A stretch of 64,000 bases of DNA, taken from contig NZ_JNVB01000002.1 of NCBI RefSeq assembly GCF_000770305.1, positions 1 through 64,000 on the forward strand, in the 5' to 3' direction. Made by a program: the position numbers and the translations under genes. Of the stretch, positions 1 through 8,611 are shown piece by piece (position 1 is the first letter of the stretch; each line of letters begins with the position of its first letter). The notes below the pieces were generated by a model that had not been told where the DNA came from, did not search any database, and was given only the letters and a program-made list of their open reading frames with translations. Origin of the DNA: Erwinia oleae (GTDB taxonomy: Bacteria; Pseudomonadota; Gammaproteobacteria; Enterobacterales; Enterobacteriaceae).

Positions 1-95
1 AGGGACGTTGAAGACGACGACGTTGATAGGCCGGATGTGTAAGCGCAGCGATGCGTTGAGCTGACCGGTACTAATGACCCGAGAGGCTTAACCTT
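1..95 (+). rRNA. rrl: 23S ribosomal RNA, 3' end (partial)
   Basis: The first 95 bases match the conserved 3' terminus of enterobacterial 23S rRNA, including the GGTACTAATGA stretch and the closing GAGGCTTAACCTT. The rest of the gene lies left of the window. In E. coli the rrnA operon occupies the same place, just before mobA/yihD, so this is probably the rrnA equivalent. Confidence 0.95.
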
Positions 96-168
96 ACAAC
101 GCCAGAAGCGTTCTGGTGGTAATGAGAGACGAAAAAGAATTTTCAGCGGAGTTCCGGATAACAGAATT

Positions 169-288
169 TGCCTGGCGGCTTTAGCGCGGTGGTCCCACCT
201 GACCCCATGCCGAACTCAGAAGTGAAACGCCGTAGCGCCGATGGTAGTGTGGGGTCTCCCCATGCGAGAGTAGGGAACTGCCAGGCAT
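169..288 (+). rRNA. rrf: 5S ribosomal RNA
   Basis: This is a full-length 120-nt 5S rRNA, about 73 bases after the 23S end. Its ends, TGCCTGGCGG and CTGCCAGGCAT, are complementary and form the terminal helix. The body is nearly identical to E. coli 5S. No tRNA gene lies between 5S and the terminator. An open frame can be read across it but is an accident of the RNA sequence. Confidence 0.97.
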
Positions 289-300
289 CATACAGACGGA

Positions 301-331
301 AAAGCCTCATGCGAAAGCATGGGGCTTTTTT
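301..331 (+). terminator. rrn operon rho-independent terminator
   Basis: AAAGCCTCATGC (301-312) pairs with GCATGGGGCTTT (317-328) around a GAAA tetraloop, with one G-T wobble. A run of six T residues (326-331) follows. Position and form are typical of the first terminator after rrf. Confidence 0.93.
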
Positions 332-426
332 CGTTTACGGTACGCAGAACGGCTGCACGAAACAAATCATTCAACGGTAACGTTTTCATTTCAGGCGGTA
401 ACGGCTGAAAGCGGACGGTTTATACT

Positions 427-1005
427 TCATGATAAAAGATCTTCGGGTAGGTTGATGTTAGCGAATGCCTCAGCGCAACGATCAAAGGACACCGGATGGC
501 CGCCCGCTTGCCTCAGAAACACCATCACTCTGCGCTCTCCGCATGCCAGATAATTAGCGAGATCATCGGCAAGGCTGACATGCATCAGCGCGATGGCTGG
601 GTGATCGCGACCTTCCGCACAGGCCCAAACCGCGCGTGAGTTTCTTTTTTCTTCCCATAATCGGGAAACAACATTAGCAGGTAAAGCGGGCGTATCGCAG
701 GGAGAAAAAAACAGCCATTCAGCGTTGATGCTTTGCATGGCTGTCAGCATACCCGCCAGTGGACCCGGGAAATCCGGTAGCTTATCCATTAAAACAGGTA
801 GACCACTTTGCTGATAACGCGTCAGATTGCGATTAGCGCTGATATAAATACGCGCCACCTGAGGCGTAAGACGCGTGACGACATGTTGATAAAGCGGCTT
901 CCCCTGATAAAGTATCAGGCCCTTATCTTTTCCTCCCATACGGCTTCCTCTACCGCCTGCCAGAACGACGCCGTAAACTGAAGCAATAGTTTGCTGTAAA
1001 CGCAT
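427..1005 (-). CDS. mobA: Molybdenum cofactor guanylyltransferase MobA
   Basis: Cytoplasmic enzyme that joins GMP from GTP to molybdopterin, giving the bis-MGD cofactor of DMSO reductase-family enzymes. The nucleotidyltransferase signature GVVLAGGRGSRMGGKDKG is near the N terminus, and FPGPLAGML and SPCDTP match the E. coli enzyme throughout. I start at the ATG giving 192 residues (E. coli 194); the frame is open further upstream, but that part has no family similarity and would overlap yihD. It is divergent from yihD. The mobB gene that follows mobA in E. coli is missing: the frame ends about 95 bases from the rrn terminator. Confidence 0.95.
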   Translation of the reverse strand: MRLQQTIASVYGVVLAGGRGSRMGGKDKGLILYQGKPLYQHVVTRLTPQVARIYISANRNLTRYQQSGLPVLMDKLPDFPGPLAGMLTAMQSINAEWLFFSPCDTPALPANVVSRLWEEKRNSRAVWACAEGRDHPAIALMHVSLADDLANYLACGERRVMVFLRQAGGHPVSFDRCAEAFANINLPEDLLS

Positions 1006-1079
1006 TGCACAAACACTCTCTTTTAATGTGGTTTTAACCCTGCTACCGTAACAGAATCGTATATAACAGGAGTTATCGT

Positions 1080-1349
1080 ATGAAATGCCATCGTTTAAAT
1101 GAACTGATTTCACTTTTACAACCGGCCTGGCAGCAGGAGCCCGATCTCAACCTTGTGCAATTCTTACAGAAACTTGCCACGGAAGCGGGTTTTAAAGAGC
1201 CGATTGATGCATTAACGGACGACGTCTTGATCTATCATCTCAAAATGCGCGGGTCGGATAAAAATGAAGAAATTCCCGGACTAAAAAAAGACTATGAGGA
1301 AGATTTTAAAACCGCTCTTCTACGCGCGCGAGGCGTGATTAAAGATTAA
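1080..1349 (+). CDS. yihD: DUF1040 family protein YihD
   Basis: Small soluble protein of 89 residues, the same length as E. coli YihD, beginning [10 protein letters not shown]. No biochemical function is established for the family. A CAGGAG ribosome site sits just before the ATG. It is divergent from mobA and about 70 bases upstream of srkA, as in E. coli. Confidence 0.92.
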   Translation: MKCHRLNELISLLQPAWQQEPDLNLVQFLQKLATEAGFKEPIDALTDDVLIYHLKMRGSDKNEEIPGLKKDYEEDFKTALLRARGVIKD

Positions 1350-1417
1350 ATCTGTCTGGTTCAGACCTTAATGGTATCCTTCATCGCTCTCTTTCCGATT
1401 ATCTGTGAGTATATCAG

Positions 1418-2410
1418 ATGCATGATCCCGCCTTTAACTTTCAGAATCTTAATCCCGACACCATCCTTGATGCGCTTTGGGATACAGGGATCCGCGTTGA
1501 ATCAGGCTTAACGGCGCTGAACAGCTATGAAAATCGGGTATATCAGTTTTCTGATGAGAACAGAAAGCGGTACGTGGTGAAATTTTACCGTCCACAGCGG
1601 TGGTCGGATGGTCAAATCATCGAAGAACACGATTTCACGCGTGAACTTATGGATGACGAGGTGCCGGTTGCCGCGCCGTTATTGCTACAGGGAAAGACGC
1701 TTCATCATTATGAAGGTTATCGTTATGCCATTTTCCCAAGCCTGGGAGGCAGACAGTACGAAACCGATAATTACGATCATCTGGAGTGGGTGGGCCGCTT
1801 CCTTGGGCGCATCCATCAAACCGGACGGAAGAAGACGTTTCACCAGCGGCCGGATATTGGATTAAGCGAATATATTGATTTGCCGCTCCAGGTGCTTGAA
1901 GCGTGCACCCTGATACCGCGCAGGCTGAAAGAAAATTTAACAGACAGCGTGCGGCTTATCGGCACAACTTTACAAAAATACTGGCATACTCAGTGGCAGC
2001 CGCTACGTCTGCATGGCGACTGCCATCCGGGCAACATTTTATGGCGTGACGGCCCGCTATTCGTCGACCTGGATGATGCGCGTAACGGGCCTGCCGTACA
2101 GGACTTATGGATGCTGGTTAACGGAGATGCGCAGGAACAGCGCATCCAGTGGGATATTCTGCTGGAAGCCTACGGCGAATTTAGTGAATTCGATACGCGT
2201 GAACTTGCGCTAATTGAGCCTCTCCGCGCCATGCGGATGGTCTATTATCTGGCGTGGGTCGTTCGTCGCTGGGACGATCCGGCTTTTCCGGCCAGCTTTA
2301 CGTGGATGACGGATGAAGATTTCTGGCGCAGGCAGATAACGATTTTTAACGAGCAGGCAAGGTTATTGCAGGATCCGCCTCTGCAACTGATGTCTGCATT
2401 TCAGGGCTGA
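1418..2410 (+). CDS. srkA: Stress response serine/threonine kinase SrkA (YihE/RdoA)
   Basis: Cytoplasmic kinase of the choline/aminoglycoside-kinase fold that in E. coli protects against MazF-linked and Cpx-related stress death. It has 330 residues (E. coli 328). The catalytic loop [12 protein letters not shown] and the metal-binding [11 protein letters not shown] are present near residues 200-225. [10 protein letters not shown] in the N-lobe is the glycine-loop equivalent. dsbA follows after 47 bases, and in E. coli the two are co-transcribed under Cpx control. Confidence 0.96.
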   Translation: MHDPAFNFQNLNPDTILDALWDTGIRVESGLTALNSYENRVYQFSDENRKRYVVKFYRPQRWSDGQIIEEHDFTRELMDDEVPVAAPLLLQGKTLHHYEGYRYAIFPSLGGRQYETDNYDHLEWVGRFLGRIHQTGRKKTFHQRPDIGLSEYIDLPLQVLEACTLIPRRLKENLTDSVRLIGTTLQKYWHTQWQPLRLHGDCHPGNILWRDGPLFVDLDDARNGPAVQDLWMLVNGDAQEQRIQWDILLEAYGEFSEFDTRELALIEPLRAMRMVYYLAWVVRRWDDPAFPASFTWMTDEDFWRRQITIFNEQARLLQDPPLQLMSAFQG

Positions 2411-2457
2411 TCGCTTTTTCCGATCTGCCTCTTTCGCTGTTAGGAGAAAATTCGGTA

Positions 2458-3087
2458 ATGAAAAAGATTTGGTTTGCGTTGGTTGGTATGGTTCTGGCTT
2501 TCAGCGCGTCGGCCGCCCAGTTCACAGAGGGCAAAGAGTTCGTTACGATACCGAAAGCTGCCACCGGCGAGCCGCAGGTGATGGAGTTCTTCTCCTTCTA
2601 TTGCCCTCACTGTTATGAATTTGAACGTGTGTGGCATGTCAGCGACACCGTGAAAAAAAACCTGCCGGCTGATACTAAAGTCACCAAATATCACGTTGAG
2701 TTTCTCGGTGGCGACATGGGTAAAACCGTAACGCAGGCATGGGCCGTAGCGATGGCGCTGGGCGTGGAAGAAAAAGTGACCGCGCCAATCTTTGAAGGTA
2801 TTCAGAAAACCCAGACGATTACCGATCCGGCCAGCCTGAAAGCGGCTTTTATCAAAGCGGCAGAAATCAAACCGGAAGAATACGATGCGGCCTGGAACAG
2901 CTTCGTGGTGAAATCTCTTGTGGCGCAGCAGGAGAAAGCGGCTGCCGATGTCGATCTACGCGGTGTGCCAGCGATGTTTGTTAACGGCAAATATATGGTC
3001 AACAACGGTGGTCTCGACACCAGTTCCATGGAAAATTACGTCCAGCAGTATGCGAATGTCGTAAAATTTCTTTTGACTAAAAAATAA
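2458..3087 (+). CDS. dsbA: Periplasmic thiol:disulfide oxidoreductase DsbA
   Basis: Introduces disulfide bonds into proteins entering the periplasm and is re-oxidised by DsbB. The 209-residue precursor has a Sec signal peptide ([10 protein letters not shown] then a hydrophobic core, cleavage near ASA-AQF). The active site CPHC is at residues 49-52 within the thioredoxin fold. The cis-proline loop [12 protein letters not shown] is intact. A ribosome site TTAGGAG precedes the ATG. The E. coli neighbours yihF and yihG are missing, so polA is the next gene. Confidence 0.97.
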   Translation: MKKIWFALVGMVLAFSASAAQFTEGKEFVTIPKAATGEPQVMEFFSFYCPHCYEFERVWHVSDTVKKNLPADTKVTKYHVEFLGGDMGKTVTQAWAVAMALGVEEKVTAPIFEGIQKTQTITDPASLKAAFIKAAEIKPEEYDAAWNSFVVKSLVAQQEKAAADVDLRGVPAMFVNGKYMVNNGGLDTSSMENYVQQYANVVKFLLTKK

Positions 3088-3102
3088 ACGACTATGCTTA
3101 TT

Positions 3103-3159
3103 AACGCCAGCCCGCCGCTGGCGTTATAGCATTGATAAAGCCGCTACGCTTTTAGCGGC
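3103..3159 (+). terminator. Tandem hairpins after dsbA
   Basis: AACGCCAG (3103-3110) pairs with CTGGCGTT (3118-3125). A second stem, GCCGCTA (3140-3146) with TAGCGGC (3153-3159), follows. Neither has a proper T run, so termination strength is uncertain. They may instead protect the mRNA 3' end. Confidence 0.5.
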
Positions 3160-3505
3160 ATAATTGTTCACGGTTTAGCAAAATTTTTAGGACGAAATTC
3201 TGTGAAAGCTTGCTTCATAATAATAAATATCCACATAATACCAATCAAATTCACCGCAGATAAAAACCGATGATTTTTTTATAAAAGATTGTAATTTATA
3301 GAATTTTGTTCCCGCGGCGATATCATATCCTGTTTGTAAAATTATCTTAGCAAATTTACGCACAAACTTATCCACAGGTTTTGTTGCGCGCCTCTACGCA
3401 AATTTCGCTTGTAAGATAAGTAAATCCCGAGAGTTATTTCATCTTTTATAGCCAGCTGTGGCATCCTTACGCTATTGAAAAAAACACTGAAGAATGTGAA
3501 GACCT
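3160..3505 (+). promoter_or_regulatory. AT-rich polA upstream region with a DnaA box
   Basis: About 345 bases without a credible gene; E. coli has yihF and yihG here. A perfect consensus DnaA box, TTATCCACA, is at 3368-3376, about 130 bases before the polA start. The surroundings are strongly AT-rich (3180-3360). DnaA control of polA has been reported in E. coli, which makes this site plausible, but I cannot place the promoter confidently. Confidence 0.6.
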
Positions 3506-6298
3506 ATGGCTCAAATCGCAGAAAATCCGTTGATCCTTGTAGACGGTTCCTCCTATTTGTATCGCGCTTATCATGCTTTCCCGCCTCTGACCAACAGCGC
3601 AGGGGAACCCACTGGCGCGATGTACGGCGTGCTGAATATGCTTCGCAGCCTGCTTTTACAATACAAGCCGACTCACGTGGCGGTGGTTTTCGATGCCAAG
3701 GGCAAAACGTTCCGTGATGCGCTTTTTGAACACTACAAATCTCATCGCCCCCCAATGCCGGACGATCTGCGCCAGCAAATTGAGCCGCTGCACAAGATGG
3801 TTCAGGCAATGGGCCTGCCCTTGCTGGCAGTATCAGGCGTAGAAGCCGACGACGTTATCGGTACGCTTGCGCAGGAAGCTGAGAAGAGCGGCAGGTCTGT
3901 GCTGATCAGTACCGGCGATAAAGACATGGCGCAGTTGGTTACGCCAGATATTACGCTGATCAACACCATGAACAACACTATTCTGGGGCCGGAAGAAGTA
4001 GAGGTGAAATACGGCATTCCGCCGTCGCTTATTATTGATTTTTTGGCGCTGATGGGCGATTCATCCGATAACATTCCGGGCGTGCCTGGCGTTGGCGAAA
4101 AAACCGCACAGGCGCTGCTTCAGGGGATGGGCGGTCTGAAAGAGATCTATCAGAACCTGGAAAAAGTGGCCGATCTGTCATTCCGCGGCGCAAAAACGAT
4201 GGCCGCGAAGCTTGAACAAAACAAAGACGTTGCCTTCCTTTCATATCAACTGGCGACGATCAAAACAGACGTTGAGCTTGAGCTCACCTGCGAACAGCTA
4301 ACGGTCAACGAGCCTGATGTGGAATCTCTGCTTACTCTGTTCCGCCATTATGAATTTAAGCGCTGGCTGTCCGATCTTGAAGAAGGAAAATGGCTTCAGG
4401 GGAAAAAGAACAATCCCGCCGCTCAGCAGGCACTGGCGAAAAGCACTGAGACGGAGCCGGCAAGTGAAGCAACCAGCATTCTTTCTTCAGATGGATACGT
4501 GACGATCCTTGATGAGAAGACATTTGAAGACTGGCTGGCGAAACTGAAAAAAAGTCCGCTCTTTGCTTTTGATCTTGAAACGGATTCGCTGGATACGCTT
4601 AGCGCCAATATTGTTGGAATTTCGTTTGCCATAAAACCCGGCGAAGCGGCCTATCTGCCGGTGGCGCATGATTACCTCGATGCACCTGAGCAGCTCGATC
4701 GCGCCAGCGTGCTGTCACGCCTTAAACCGCTGCTGGAAGACGCCGGCCTGTATAAAGTGGGGCAGAATCTCAAATACGATCGCGGCGTGCTGAAAAACTA
4801 CGATATTGAGCTGGAAGGCATCAAGTACGACACCATGCTTGAATCTTACGCCCTGAATACCGTGGTCGGGCGGCACGATATGGACACGCTCGCCTCACGC
4901 TGGCTGAATCACAAAACGGTGTCATTTGAGGAGATTGCCGGCAAAGGTAAAAAACAGCTTACCTTTAATCAAATCGCGATGGAGCAGGCCGCGCATTACG
5001 CGGCAGAAGATGCCGACGTTACGCTCCAGCTGCATGAGAAAATGTGGCCGACCCTGGAGAAAGAGCAGGGGCCAAAGCAGGTTTTCGAAAACATTGAAAT
5101 GCCGCTGGTAAAGGTGATTTCGCGAATTGAACGTAATGGCGTATTGATCGATCAGGGGATTCTGGCAACTCACTCAAAAGAGTTAACATCACGTCTGGCG
5201 GAATTAGAACTGAAAGCGCATGAGCTTGCGGGTGAGCCGTTTAATCTCTCGTCCACCAAACAGCTGCAAAATATTCTGTTTGAGAAGCAGGGAATAAAGC
5301 CCACCAAAAAAACGCCGGGCGGCGCGCCTTCCACCAGTGAGGAGGTTCTTGCCGAGCTGGCGCTGGATTATCCGTTGCCGAAGGTCATTTTAGAACATCG
5401 CGGCTTGTCGAAGTTGAAATCCACCTACACCGACAAGCTGCCGTTGATGATAAATCCAATAACCGGGCGCGTGCATACTTCTTATCATCAGGCCGTTACC
5501 GCAACCGGACGCCTTTCTTCAACCGATCCGAACCTGCAAAACATTCCGGTACGTAACGACGAAGGCCGACGTATCCGCCAGGCTTTTGTCGCTTCAAAAG
5601 CGTGCAAAATTGTTGCGGCGGACTACTCGCAGATTGAACTGCGCATTATGGCGCATCTGTCACAGGACAAGGGCTTACTGAACGCCTTTGCTGAAGGGCA
5701 GGACATCCACCGGGCGACAGCCGCAGAGGTGTTTGGCATGTCGCTTGAGAAAGTGACCGGCGAACAACGCCGCAGTGCTAAGGCGATAAACTTTGGCCTG
5801 ATATACGGCATGAGCGCATTCGGGCTTTCTCGCCAGCTCAATATCGGCGCTGGCGAAGCAAGAAAATATATGGATCTCTATTTTGAGCGTTATCCGGGCG
5901 TATTGCAGTACATGGAAAATACGCGTCAGCAGGCGGCGGAAAAGGGTTATGTCTCTACGCTGGATGGGCGTCGTCTCTATCTGCCCGACATCAACGCCAG
6001 CAACGCAATACGTCGAAAAGCCGCCGAGCGCGCCGCAATCAATGCACCGATGCAGGGTACTGCCGCGGACATCATTAAAAAAGCGATGATCGCCGTAGAT
6101 GGCTGGCTGGAAGGCGAAATGGCATCTGAAGTCAAAATGATTATGCAGGTGCACGATGAACTTGTATTTGAAGTTAAATCATCGGCTGTGGAAGCGGCTT
6201 CGGCGAAAATCCGTGAGCTGATGGAATCCAGTATGCAACTGGATGTACCGCTTCATGTCGACGTCGGCGTGGGTAACAACTGGGATGAAGCGCACTGA
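3506..6298 (+). CDS. polA: DNA polymerase I
   Basis: Repair and Okazaki-fragment maturation polymerase of 930 residues (E. coli 928). Three parts are complete. The 5' nuclease domain (about 1-300) has [14 protein letters not shown] and [11 protein letters not shown]. The 3'-5' exonuclease domain (about 330-520) keeps [21 protein letters not shown] and [11 protein letters not shown], so proofreading is intact. The polymerase domain has motif [13 protein letters not shown], motif [15 protein letters not shown] and motif [12 protein letters not shown]. The ATG at 3506 aligns with the E. coli N terminus (MAQI). A DnaA box lies upstream. Confidence 0.98.
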   Translation: MAQIAENPLILVDGSSYLYRAYHAFPPLTNSAGEPTGAMYGVLNMLRSLLLQYKPTHVAVVFDAKGKTFRDALFEHYKSHRPPMPDDLRQQIEPLHKMVQAMGLPLLAVSGVEADDVIGTLAQEAEKSGRSVLISTGDKDMAQLVTPDITLINTMNNTILGPEEVEVKYGIPPSLIIDFLALMGDSSDNIPGVPGVGEKTAQALLQGMGGLKEIYQNLEKVADLSFRGAKTMAAKLEQNKDVAFLSYQLATIKTDVELELTCEQLTVNEPDVESLLTLFRHYEFKRWLSDLEEGKWLQGKKNNPAAQQALAKSTETEPASEATSILSSDGYVTILDEKTFEDWLAKLKKSPLFAFDLETDSLDTLSANIVGISFAIKPGEAAYLPVAHDYLDAPEQLDRASVLSRLKPLLEDAGLYKVGQNLKYDRGVLKNYDIELEGIKYDTMLESYALNTVVGRHDMDTLASRWLNHKTVSFEEIAGKGKKQLTFNQIAMEQAAHYAAEDADVTLQLHEKMWPTLEKEQGPKQVFENIEMPLVKVISRIERNGVLIDQGILATHSKELTSRLAELELKAHELAGEPFNLSSTKQLQNILFEKQGIKPTKKTPGGAPSTSEEVLAELALDYPLPKVILEHRGLSKLKSTYTDKLPLMINPITGRVHTSYHQAVTATGRLSSTDPNLQNIPVRNDEGRRIRQAFVASKACKIVAADYSQIELRIMAHLSQDKGLLNAFAEGQDIHRATAAEVFGMSLEKVTGEQRRSAKAINFGLIYGMSAFGLSRQLNIGAGEARKYMDLYFERYPGVLQYMENTRQQAAEKGYVSTLDGRRLYLPDINASNAIRRKAAERAAINAPMQGTAADIIKKAMIAVDGWLEGEMASEVKMIMQVHDELVFEVKSSAVEAASAKIRELMESSMQLDVPLHVDVGVGNNWDEAH

Positions 6299-6517
6299 TT
6301 GTTGAAAATACGCTATGGAGGCTGGTAACCAGCCTCAAAACGCATTCATAAGTAAATCGTAGGGTTAACCGATTCAGCAGTCTGATGTTATAGCATTTTT
6401 CCTAACCGGTTCACCGCAAAGCATTTTTTTTTGTAATTATGCTACAGATAAAGCCGTTTTATGTGACATGCGTGGGATAAAAAGCCTGATTTTGTGAAAA
6501 CTAACTACAAAAAACCC

Positions 6518-6546
6518 TTTTGAGCGCCCGTAAAATCATGTAGAGT
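6518..6546 (+). promoter_or_regulatory. spf (Spot 42) promoter
   Basis: A -35-like TTTTGA (6518-6523) and a -10 TAGAGT (6541-6546) are separated by 17 bases, 8 bases before the expected first base of Spot 42 at 6554. E. coli spf is repressed by CRP-cAMP, but no convincing CRP site could be read here. Confidence 0.5.
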
Positions 6547-6553
6547 TTGTCTC

Positions 6554-6659
6554 GTAGGGTACAGAGGTAAGATGTTCTATCTTTCAGACCGTTTACTTGA
6601 TGTAATCGGAACTGGCTAAATATTAGCCGCCCCAGTCGTTATGACTGGGGCGTTTTTTA
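6554..6659 (+). ncRNA. spf: Spot 42 regulatory RNA
   Basis: Hfq-dependent sRNA that represses secondary-carbon metabolism genes (galK, gltA and others) when glucose is present. The first 36 bases, from GTAGGGTACAGAGG, match E. coli Spot 42 exactly. The 3' end is a perfect 10-bp stem, CGCCCCAGTC (6628-6637) with GACTGGGGCG (6643-6652), plus a six-T tail. Total is about 106 nt (E. coli 109). It lies between polA and engB as in E. coli. Confidence 0.95.
6572..6619 (+). CDS. spfP: SpfP, 15-residue protein inside Spot 42
   Basis: The frame starts at ATG 6572 behind AGAGG and reads MFYLSDRLLDVIGTG, then TAA. The E. coli SpfP I recall is MFYLSDLLLHVIGFG, so length and 12 of 15 residues are kept. 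SpfP is reported in E. coli to bind CRP and block activation of some target genes, reinforcing the base-pairing role of the RNA. The conserved start, ribosome site and length support real translation. The stop is TAA here and TGA in E. coli. Confidence 0.75.
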   Translation: MFYLSDRLLDVIGTG

Positions 6660-6685
6660 TTGGGCTTCATAAAGAACGGAAGGGC

Positions 6686-7321
6686 TCAGGAGAGGACGTC
6701 GGCTTCACTTTCAGCCGGAGGGATTTCGCTAAACCAACTGTCCAGTTTTTGGCTCAATTTCTCAACGCCAATTTTTTTCAGTGAGGAAAACATCTCCACC
6801 TGAATATCGCCCGCAAAGGTTTTTGCCATTTCCCGCACCTTATTCAACTGCGTTTTACGCGCGCCGGAGGCAAGCTTGTCCGCCTTGGTCAACAGTACCA
6901 GCACCGGGATCGCACTCTGTACGGCCCACTGAATCATCTGCTGATCCAAATCTTTCATGGGATGACGGATATCCATTAATACGACCAGGCCTTTCAGGCA
7001 CTGTCGCATCTGAAGGTATTCTCCCAATGCGCGCTGCCATTTAAGCTTTATCTCTTCCGGTACTTCCGCATAGCCATAGCCGGGTAAATCGACCACGCGA
7101 TAGCCTTCGGCAATCTGAAAAAGGTTAATGAGCTGGGTACGGCCAGGGGTTTTACTGGTACGCGCCAGCGATTTCTGGTTAGTCAGCGTATTAAGCGCGC
7201 TGGATTTGCCAGCGTTTGAACGTCCGGCAAACGCCACTTCAATTCCGGTATCAGAAGGAAGATGACGGATATCAGGTGCGCTGGTAACAAAATGAGTAAC
7301 GTGGTAATTCCAGCCAGACAA
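6686..7321 (-). CDS. engB: Ribosome biogenesis GTPase EngB (YihA/YsxC)
   Basis: Essential TrmE-Era-like GTPase in late 50S assembly. G1 [13 protein letters not shown]3 DLPGYGYAE and G4 LLTKADKL are all present; 211 residues (E. coli 210). I chose the TTG at 7321: it has GGAG 8 bases upstream, and the residues that follow ([11 protein letters not shown]) align with the E. coli N terminus. An ATG further upstream would add a hydrophobic stretch foreign to the family. It converges on spf. Confidence 0.93.
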   Translation of the reverse strand: MSGWNYHVTHFVTSAPDIRHLPSDTGIEVAFAGRSNAGKSSALNTLTNQKSLARTSKTPGRTQLINLFQIAEGYRVVDLPGYGYAEVPEEIKLKWQRALGEYLQMRQCLKGLVVLMDIRHPMKDLDQQMIQWAVQSAIPVLVLLTKADKLASGARKTQLNKVREMAKTFAGDIQVEMFSSLKKIGVEKLSQKLDSWFSEIPPAESEADVLS

Positions 7322-7541
7322 AATAAAAACTCCAGATAAAAGGGCAACTATGACGAGTATACCCTGTCTGGAATAAAAGCGCGCCACCGACTCTTAAGGC
7401 GCCTCTTCCTTGTGAGACATTGACCATTTACAGTGCCAGTAATTTCTGTATTTTATGCTTCATTTTTAAATAAAAATAAATATAAAACAATACCTTAATA
7501 AATAGCGCTATTTATAGAATGAAATATTTTTCTCACTTGCC

Positions 7542-7569
7542 TTGTGAGATTCATTATTTCATCTACATT
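7542..7569 (+). promoter_or_regulatory. csrC promoter
   Basis: TTGTGA (7542-7547) and TACATT (7564-7569) are 16 bases apart and would start the RNA near 7576-7578. In E. coli csrC is activated by UvrY, whose site should lie further upstream in the AT-rich 7440-7540 stretch. I could not define one. Confidence 0.45.
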
Positions 7570-7576
7570 AGTTGTC

Positions 7577-7809
7577 AGAACATGGAATGTTTGCTTCAGG
7601 ATGAAGCGCTCAAGGGCATCAGGACGATGCGGAGCAGGGACGGAGCGGCGTTACGGATAACCCCACCTAAATGGAAGGGATAGCGTTCAGGCATGAACGA
7701 AACGGCAAAGGAAAACCGGGATGTTGTGTGCTAAAAGGGATGCTTATTAAGACAGACCCTTCTGTCGAAGGGATGAAAAAAGGCGCCAGGGCAACCTGGC
7801 GTCTTTTTT
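7577..7809 (+). ncRNA. csrC: CsrC RNA, CsrA-sequestering sRNA
   Basis: Sponge RNA that titrates the translational regulator CsrA (RsmA). About 13 GGA triplets lie in roughly 200 bases, many in loops or linkers. The 3' end is a terminator: GCCAGG (7785-7790) and CCTGGC (7795-7800) around GCAA, then a T run. The flank after it closely resembles E. coli csrC, and the engB/yihI location is the same. The 5' end is estimated from the promoter. The body has little primary-sequence similarity to E. coli, normal for this family. Confidence 0.85.
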
Positions 7810-7877
7810 CTTTGTCTGCTTTCTGCTAGATTCCGCCGCAATTCTATACTGAATATACATTCCCTGAGATCAATATC

Positions 7878-8411
7878 ATGAAGCAGCCCGCACGTAAGCC
7901 CCTGGATAAAAAACCGGCGGCAAAAGCCAAACGTAAACCATCGCGTGAAGAGATAAATGTCGCCGCGCGTGAGCAGAAACGCGACAAAAAACACCGTGGT
8001 CATCCTTCTGGCAGCAGAGCGAACCCGAAAGCGGCGACGCAGAAGGGCGGTAGCGAGGCGAAAGTTGCCGATCCGCGCATTGGCAGCAAAAAACCTGTCG
8101 CGCTGGGCCCGATCAGTGCGGAAAGCAAGCCATTAAAGCCTAAGAAAGAGGCAAAACCGGCAAAACCTGTCCTGTCGGCCGAGGAAGAACTGGCGATGCT
8201 TGAAAATGACGAGCGGTTGGACACGCTCCTCGATCGCCTTGAAAATGGCGATACGTTGTCGGCAGACGATCAGGCCTGGCTTGATCAATCACTCGATCGC
8301 ATTGATGTACTGATGGAGCAACTCGGTATTGCGCTTGATGACGACATGGAAGACGAAGAAGCGGAAGAAGATATGTACCGCTTACTGAAAGGCGGCTCTG
8401 CCGGGAAGTAA
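7878..8411 (+). CDS. yihI: Der GTPase-activating protein YihI
   Basis: Stimulates the GTPase of Der (EngA) and so modulates 50S ribosome assembly. 177 residues (E. coli 169). The N-terminal third is very basic ([19 protein letters not shown]), and the C-terminal part is acidic with a [12 protein letters not shown] run, the usual family layout. It directly follows csrC. Confidence 0.93.
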   Translation: MKQPARKPLDKKPAAKAKRKPSREEINVAAREQKRDKKHRGHPSGSRANPKAATQKGGSEAKVADPRIGSKKPVALGPISAESKPLKPKKEAKPAKPVLSAEEELAMLENDERLDTLLDRLENGDTLSADDQAWLDQSLDRIDVLMEQLGIALDDDMEDEEAEEDMYRLLKGGSAGK

Positions 8412-8416
8412 AAGAT

Positions 8417-8440
8417 GCGGCAGCGCAAACGCCGCTTTTT
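8417..8440 (+). terminator. yihI terminator
   Basis: GCGGC (8417-8421) pairs with GCCGC (8431-8435) and is followed by TTTTT (8436-8440), immediately after the yihI stop. Confidence 0.7.
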
Positions 8441-8611
8441 CCCGGGAAAAGGTTTCTCTGCTAATGAATTGGTCTGGATCAATTTTTGCGCGAATTCTGA
8501 TCCGGAGCCCCGGCGGGCTATTCGTTACACTACGTCGTCTGACGCGACCCTGCCGCGCAGAATGACCGTTCATCCACCAGACGGTCGGTAACCAGACGAG
8601 GAGCGACTACC

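Noticed and set aside
168-380. Open frame across the 5S rRNA and terminator
   Set aside because: It is entirely inside 5S rRNA and its terminator; the encoded product has no meaning.
6318-6336. Hairpin after polA (GAGGCTGG / CCAGCCTC) as a terminator
   Set aside because: Good stem but followed by AAAACG rather than T residues.
6473-6512. Possible CRP sites upstream of spf (TGTGA occurrences)
   Set aside because: Neither TGTGACATGCGTGGGA nor TGTGAAAACTAACTAC has a TCACA partner at 6 bases, so the match is half-site only.
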